Source: Lonicera japonica
Lineage: Eukaryota; Streptophyta; Magnoliopsida; Dipsacales; Caprifoliaceae
DNA: 64,000 bases
Assembly: GCA_021464415.1 (NCBI GenBank)
Contig: CM038468.1
Coordinates: 1,922,001 to 1,986,000, forward strand
Direction of reading: 5' to 3'
Shown here: positions 58,689 through 64,000 of the stretch, in pieces
Position numbering within the stretch: the stretch's first letter is position 1
Layout of the letters: each line of letters opens with the position of its first letter
The notes under the pieces: model-generated
The model's input: only the letters and a program-made list of their open reading frames with translations
What the model was told of the DNA's origin: nothing
Database searches by the model: none
Made by a program: the position numbers and the translations under genes

Positions 58689-61600
58689 TCAAGAGATGAT
58701 CAAGTTAAAGATATGAGCAATCTTATGCCACTCTGAGCCGCTTCCTTCGGCGCAGCTTTCTTTTAAAAAAGGACTATAGATAGCATTCAGGTATTGTAAT
58801 TTGGTGAGGCACTGCATTGTTTCCGTTGTGGGCAGAGTCGTCAGTTTCTTGCAAGCCCAAATCTTCAAAACTTCAAGAGACGAGAGGCTTCCCAGCCAGT
58901 CCGGGAGAGCCTCCAACCCATAAAATTCCTCTAACCACAACTCTGTCAATGAAGAGAGGTGCCGAAGTGGCTCAGGCAAAGACTCAAGTTTCGGCCACCC
59001 AATCAAATGTAGTCGTTGCAACGAGGACAAAGAGGAGGAGGAGGGCCACGGAAAATAATCAAGCCCCTCAGAGAATGCACCTAAGGTCAAGCTTGTAAGT
59101 CTGGTTAGAAAGTGCAAGTCTGGAAGAGACACTAGAGCACCGCACTTACTAATGGTCAAATCCTCGATAGATGTGTAGGATTGTAGGGTGTTTTTAGCCA
59201 AACACAACTCCTTGTCACAAGATCGGATGACCAAACTTCGAAGTGAGGTCCCGTTTCTCTACAAGCCTCCCAATGGCAAGCCACTCTTGTTTCCGTCAAT
59301 TTCTAATTGAGTAATTGATGAAAAATGGCTTGGGATTCTTCTCAGCATGTAACATTCTTTTATTTTCAACTTCAAAAGGCAAGGAAATACCTTAAATAAA
59401 GGGGACGGGAGCACTGCCTCTGACCATTCCTTTAGATACAAAATATGACTTAGAGTGAGTTCTCTTAGTGATGGAAATATCATAACAGCTGCTGCTTCCC
59501 CAGTGCCACTACTAGTTGCATTATTCGTCCCATAGAATTCAGGCCCAATATGTCTCAGATTACGCATTCCCATGATCTCGATAAACTTAAGATTCGGAAG
59601 GTGACCGAGGGTTGGGAGTTTCTCACATCTTGTGCAGCCATCCAATTTGATCCTCACCAAGCTGTTAAGTACTAGTAGGGACTGACTTCCCATCATCATC
59701 CACGATGAAAATTTATTCCCGTCAAAGTTTTTGATACATAAGCTTCTCAAATTCGAGTTAGGTTCGAGACCCTCCAAGACATGATTATCGTACTCGTGGT
59801 GGAACTTCCAGTGAAACTCCAAAGCGTCGATGCTCGACTTTTTCCTCAAATTTGCACTTATGGCTTCTTCTAGGCTTTTCACGTCCTCAAGTCCATAAAT
59901 TCGTAATTCACCTTTAAGATTATTCAAGCCTCCCAAGTCCTCTATGTAGCATTCTTGTTCTCTATTAACTATGAATAATGGCAATATCTGAAGACAAGTC
60001 AACTGCCGGACCCCAGTAAATATGCATTCATTATGACAACGCAAATTGCTAGTATAAAATTGTCTCAAACTAATCAAATTCCAGAACTTTTTGGGAAGCA
60101 CATCTAAATAAGAAACTCTCAAGGTCTGCAAATTGTACAACTTACCTATGCTTTCAGGCAGAGCATGGATCAAAGTCTGCTTATTGTCAAGATATCTTAA
60201 ATGTTTCAACTTTCCGACTGAACTTGGCAACACTTCGATTTCATAATTATCCAATATTAGAACCCGTAAGCATCTAAATTTTGTGAACATTTTACCAATG
60301 ACACCATTCAACATATACAATGTTTGTAACCTCTGAAAACTCCCCTTTGAACATTCTTCTATACTACCAGAGGCAGGAATCCGTGATAACTGAATAACAT
60401 CAGAAACAACATTCACCTTGCCACCCTCCACAACTGAGTAATAATCCTCTGCAGTGTTCTGTGCAAGATCGTGCACGAGATCATGCATTTTGCAGCCTAT
60501 AATGTTCCCACATTCGTCCTTCTCTACATCTTGTAACAAAGAGTTCCATAACAAAGTTTTAAAATAGGAGTTCCCAATATCCTCCATCAACAAATGACTT
60601 CCTTTAGGAGGATTAAACAAACCTATGGTCATCCAATGTTGAATAAATTTATCCTTTTTGATGTCAGAATCTTTAGGAAACACTGAACAATATGAAAAAC
60701 ACTGCTTCAAAGAAACTGACGACAAATTATTATAACTCAACTTCAAGGTGGTTAGGACTCACTTGTATTTTCCTGAGAATCCCATATATTGCTATTTTGG
60801 ATTGACAACCACTCACTTTCCAATTTTTTAGAGTGTAATAAACCTCCTAAAGCGCTTATTGCTAATTGAACACCCCCACACCTTTTAACAAGCTCTTTAC
60901 CTATAGTCATAAAATTACCAGTCTCAGTTGCACCACCATTTGCAAATGCTTTTTGCTTAAACAGGCACCAACTATCATCTTTTGATAGTCCTAGCAACTA
61001 ATATATGTGAGTTGTTTGCATGATTGAAGTAACAGCATCACTGCGAGTGGTTATCACTATTTTACTTCTCATAGAACCACCTATTCCTAGCAAAGCATTT
61101 ACCAAGCAATCCCATTTCTCAGGAATCTCATTCCATATGTCATCTAATATAAGCAAGTATTTTTTTCCTTTTAGTTTTCCTACAAGATAATTCTCTATCA
61201 GCCCTTCAATATTCGAAATATGGGGATTGGTTCCGGTAAGAGATTCTGCCATTTGGTTTAAAAGCCCAAGGATATCAAAATCAGCAGACACACAAACCCA
61301 AATTCTTATATCAAAATGACTCACCACCATCGGATCCTTATATACCAACTGAGCGAGGGTCGTCTTCCCTTGACCAGGCATTCCCACAATGCTGATGATT
61401 GGTAAACCTTTTTCATCATTTGAACCAAGTAACATATCCACTAGAATCGACATATCCTTGTACCTTCCCAAAACTTTTAACTCATCTATATACGGATGGG
61501 TCAATCGGATTTCCTTAGGTTCAACAGTGCCACTTATCAATTCCACCGTCCTAAGTCCTATCTCACCGGCTTCTTTGTAAATTTTGTCTTTGGATGTGTT

Positions 61601-61854
61601 GATACTCCTAGTTTTGGGACCTATACTTGTACGAAATGCAAGTTGGTTTTTTAATGGAGAAAAGAAGTCCTATACCTTGTTCTTCATTCGATCATTATGC
61701 TCTACCTTCCGGTGAAGAACTTCATAAGTGAACTTGTCCAACACGGCATCGGCATCATAAGCTGCAGAATTGAGTTTTTTCAGCCAAAATTGCACAGATT
61801 TTAACGTCAGTTGCTTGCTGTCAGCATCAAGACTATAGCCTTTATCATTTCCAA
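58689..61854 (-). pseudogene. CC-NB-LRR disease-resistance gene (CNL), with stops and a frameshift
   Basis: A cytoplasmic immune receptor of the RGA type. From the right end on the minus strand, the end of the Rx-like coiled coil is seen (SVQFWLKKLNSAAYDADAVL, 61800-61700). The NB-ARC domain has the P-loop GMPGQGKTTLAQ, RNBS-A IWVCVSADFD, kinase-2 KYLLILDDIW (the W marks a CC type), RNBS-B SKIVITTRSD and a changed GLPL site (CGGVQLAISALGG). RNBS-D (LKQCFSYCSVFPKD) and the MHD motif (CKMHDLVHDLAQ) follow, then LRRs to 58689. Lesions: TAG near 61670 after KNKV, TAG near 61000 after THIY, a frameshift near 60746-60752 before LKLSYNN, and TAG near 59259 after PLGGL. The N-terminal part is lost in the assembly gap. 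The first frame pieces are open for 182, 81, 495 and 181 codons. Confidence 0.9.
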
Positions 61855-61954
61855 NNNNNNNNNNNNNNNNNNNNNNNNNNNNNNNNNNNNNNNNNNNNNN
61901 NNNNNNNNNNNNNNNNNNNNNNNNNNNNNNNNNNNNNNNNNNNNNNNNNNNNNN
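61855..61954. other. Assembly gap of 100 N
   Basis: Exactly 100 N, the usual placeholder for a gap of unknown size. It separates the CNL N-terminus from the RNase H part of a copia element. Any reading frame that crosses it (such as 61670-62929) is artificial. Confidence 0.98.
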
Positions 61955-64000
61955 CCATATAAGGTCTTGTGAAGTATCAGCTAGGGCACGGTATTCAGCC
62001 TCAGTACTTGATCGGGAAACGACAGACTGTTTCTTGCTACGCCAAGTAAGAAGAGAGTCCCCAAGGAAAAAACAATAACCAGTAATAGACCGACGATCTG
62101 TAGGGTCACCAGCCCAATCTGCATCATAGTAAGCGCGTAACACAAGAGATGATCTCGAAGAATAGTGAAGCCCGTAAAACATTGTCCCTTTGAGATAACA
62201 AAGAATGCGAAGGACAGCATCAAAGTGAGTAGAACGTGGAGCAGACATAAACTGACTGACAACATGAACAGTATAAGCAATATCTGGGCGTGTGACAGTA
62301 AGGTAAACCAAACTGCCAACTAACTGTCGGTATAGAGTGCCATCAGAGAGAGGAGTACCATCAAACGGAGTAAGTCTGACATTGGTGTCCAATGGAGTAG
62401 ATGCAGTTTTACTGTCAGTGAGGCCAGCACGAGCCAAAACATCAGACGTGTATTTCACCTGGGACAAATAGTAACCCGTCGAGTCAGAAAGAACTTCAAG
62501 CCCTAAAAAATAGTTGAGTCGACCAAGGTCCTTCATCTCAAAGAACTGACTGAGGGACTTTTTGAGATTCGAGATACCAGAAAGATCATCGCCAGTAATT
62601 ATCATATCATCCACATAGAGGAGAAGAAGAATAATCCCAGAATCTGTCTTTCGAATAAAGAGGTCTGAGTCTGAAGTACTGGAGGAGTAACCAAGCTTCG
62701 TGATAGTGGAGCTAAATTTTGCGAACCAAGCTCGAGGGGCTTGCTTGAGCCCATATAAGGCACGGCGAAGCTTGCAAACCTGAGTAGATTGGTGCGAATA
62801 ACCGGGAGGGGGTTTCATATAGACTTCTTCTGTGAGATCCCCATTAAGAAAGGCATTCTTGACATCCATCTGAAAAAGATCCCATTTGCGAACAGCAGCA
62901 ATAGCAATAAGACTGCGAACAGATGTCATGCGAGCGACAGGAGCGAAAGTTTCTTCATAATCTATACCATACTCCTGATTAAACCCCTTGGCTACAAGAC
63001 GAGCTTTGTAACGATCAATTGAACCGTCAGATCATGTCTTGATTTTATATACCCATTTACACCCAACTGCAGACTTTCCAGGAGGAAGATTCACTAGATC
63101 CCAGGTATGAGCTTTATCTAAAGCTTGCAGTTCTTCTGTCATAACTTGCTGCCAAAGTGGATTAGTACTGGCTTCCTTATAAGAGGAAGGTTCATAGTGA
63201 GAAATCATGGTAGAGTAACAATGGTAGTCACGAAGATAGTGAGGAAGCTCTTTTACCCGAGTGGACTGTCGTTGTGGCTGAGGTATGATAGGATCAGCAG
63301 GCGAGACATCATCATTGGGAGGGACCGTTTGTTGAGGCTCATCAGAATGAATAATATCATATGAGGATGGGGTAAACAATTCAGCAGACGGTGGAACAAG
63401 TGGTTGAGGTGGTGGTGGTGGTGGGGGGGGGACTTCTGGAGTAGGATGCGGTGTGGAGACTGAGTGAGGTGGAAGTGTGGTTTTTGGGTCAGGTTCAGGT
63501 GGTGATGTGATAACTGGAGTCTCTAATTCAGGGGTGGAAAGATCAAGGGAAGAATGAGTGAAGAATGGAAGTAGAGGTTCTTCTCGAGAACATGAAATTT
63601 GGAGAGAGATGAGAATATTTTATGTTCCCAAAAAAGACAACATGACGAGAAATTCGTAGGCGTTTAGAGACAGGATCCCAACACCTATAACCTTTGTGTT
63701 ATATTCCATACCCCAAGAAGCAACAAAGACGAGCACGGGGTTCCAATTTAGAATGTTACATTCATGAGGCTGGAGTAACACAAAACAAGCACAACCGAAG
63801 ACTCGTAAGAAATTATAATCAGGAGAGGTACCATGAAGTCTCTCATATGGAGACTGATGCTGAAGGAAGGGAACATGTATACGATTGATAGTGTAAATAG
63901 CGGTAAGTGCTGCTTCCCCCCAGAATCGTTCAGGGCAACTACTAAAGATAAGAAGAGTGCGAACAGTATCAAGAATATGTCTATGCTTACGTTCAGCACG
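61955..64000 (-). pseudogene. Second copia copy of the same family, partial and mutated
   Basis: The minus-strand coding text closely follows the intact element at 18924-23084. Present are the integrase region (64000-63748), the proline-rich linker with a GGT/G-rich run near 63410-63430, reverse transcriptase (YVDDMIITGDD near 62590) and RNase H (AYYDADWAGD near 62130). It has an in-frame TGA in place of a CGA codon at 63032-63034 (after KIKT), a 5-bp insertion (tacat) near 63755, and shifts near 63590-63630. It runs off the window on the right and into the gap on the left, so LTRs are not visible. Confidence 0.9.

Noticed and set aside
58817..59098. 93-codon plus-strand frame inside the NLR
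   Set aside because: Antisense shadow of the NLR LRR region.
61670..62929. 419-codon frame that fuses copia reverse transcriptase to an NLR coiled coil
   Set aside because: It reads through 100 N of an assembly gap, so the fusion is not supported.

Overview
The window is nuclear DNA of a flowering plant, most likely a eudicot. It is AT-rich, its genes are plant-specific receptor families, and the mobile DNA is typical of plants: a Ty1/copia element primed by initiator-Met tRNA, a CACTA element, hAT-like and Tourist-like MITEs, and a solo LTR. The species cannot be told from the sequence. A run of exactly 100 N at 61855-61954 marks a scaffold join of unknown true length.

Layout. 1-6.9 kb: AT-rich intergenic DNA with one foldback element near 0.5 kb and a 77-bp direct repeat. 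6.9-10.4 kb: a nested transposon stack, made of a 1.23-kb solo LTR (TSD gtatg) beside a 2.2-kb foldback hAT-like element (TSD ttaaaaaa) that itself carries a fresh 835-bp foldback MITE. 14.07-17.33 kb: an L-type lectin receptor kinase (LecRLK), complete in domains but broken by two MITEs with perfect 8-bp TSDs and by a 4-bp insertion. 18.69-23.94 kb: a complete young copia retrotransposon (minus strand, one 1386-codon gag-pol frame, LTRs with 3 differences in 224 bp). 24-33 kb: more MITEs, and copies of the LecRLK upstream region with no LecRLK behind them. 33.36-39.86 kb: a decayed CACTA transposon with one terminus intact, a subterminal repeat array, a Ptta-type gene and the 3' two-thirds of a TNP2 gene. 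40-46.6 kb: duplicated intergenic blocks and receptor fragments. 46.9-49.9 kb: an LRR receptor-like protein (RLP) pseudogene. 50.9-51.9 kb: two short tails of NLR genes on the plus strand. 54.9-58.4 kb: degenerate duplications of NLR 3' flanks. 57.7-61.85 kb: a CC-NB-LRR pseudogene (minus strand) plus a second LRR tail. 61.96-64 kb: a second, defective copia copy of the same family, running off the window.

Taken together, this is a decayed immune-receptor cluster. Three receptor classes (LecRLK, RLP, CNL) lie within 48 kb, none has an undisturbed reading frame, and fragments and flanks of further copies lie between them. The LecRLK and the RLP share a related upstream block of about 150 bp. 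The only long intact reading frame is the copia polyprotein. I do not see an undescribed enzymatic system. The most unusual items are the family of long foldback hAT-like elements with CACTCGGTTG hairpin cores, the immune-receptor upstream regions without genes, and the pattern of TAG stops in the NLR.
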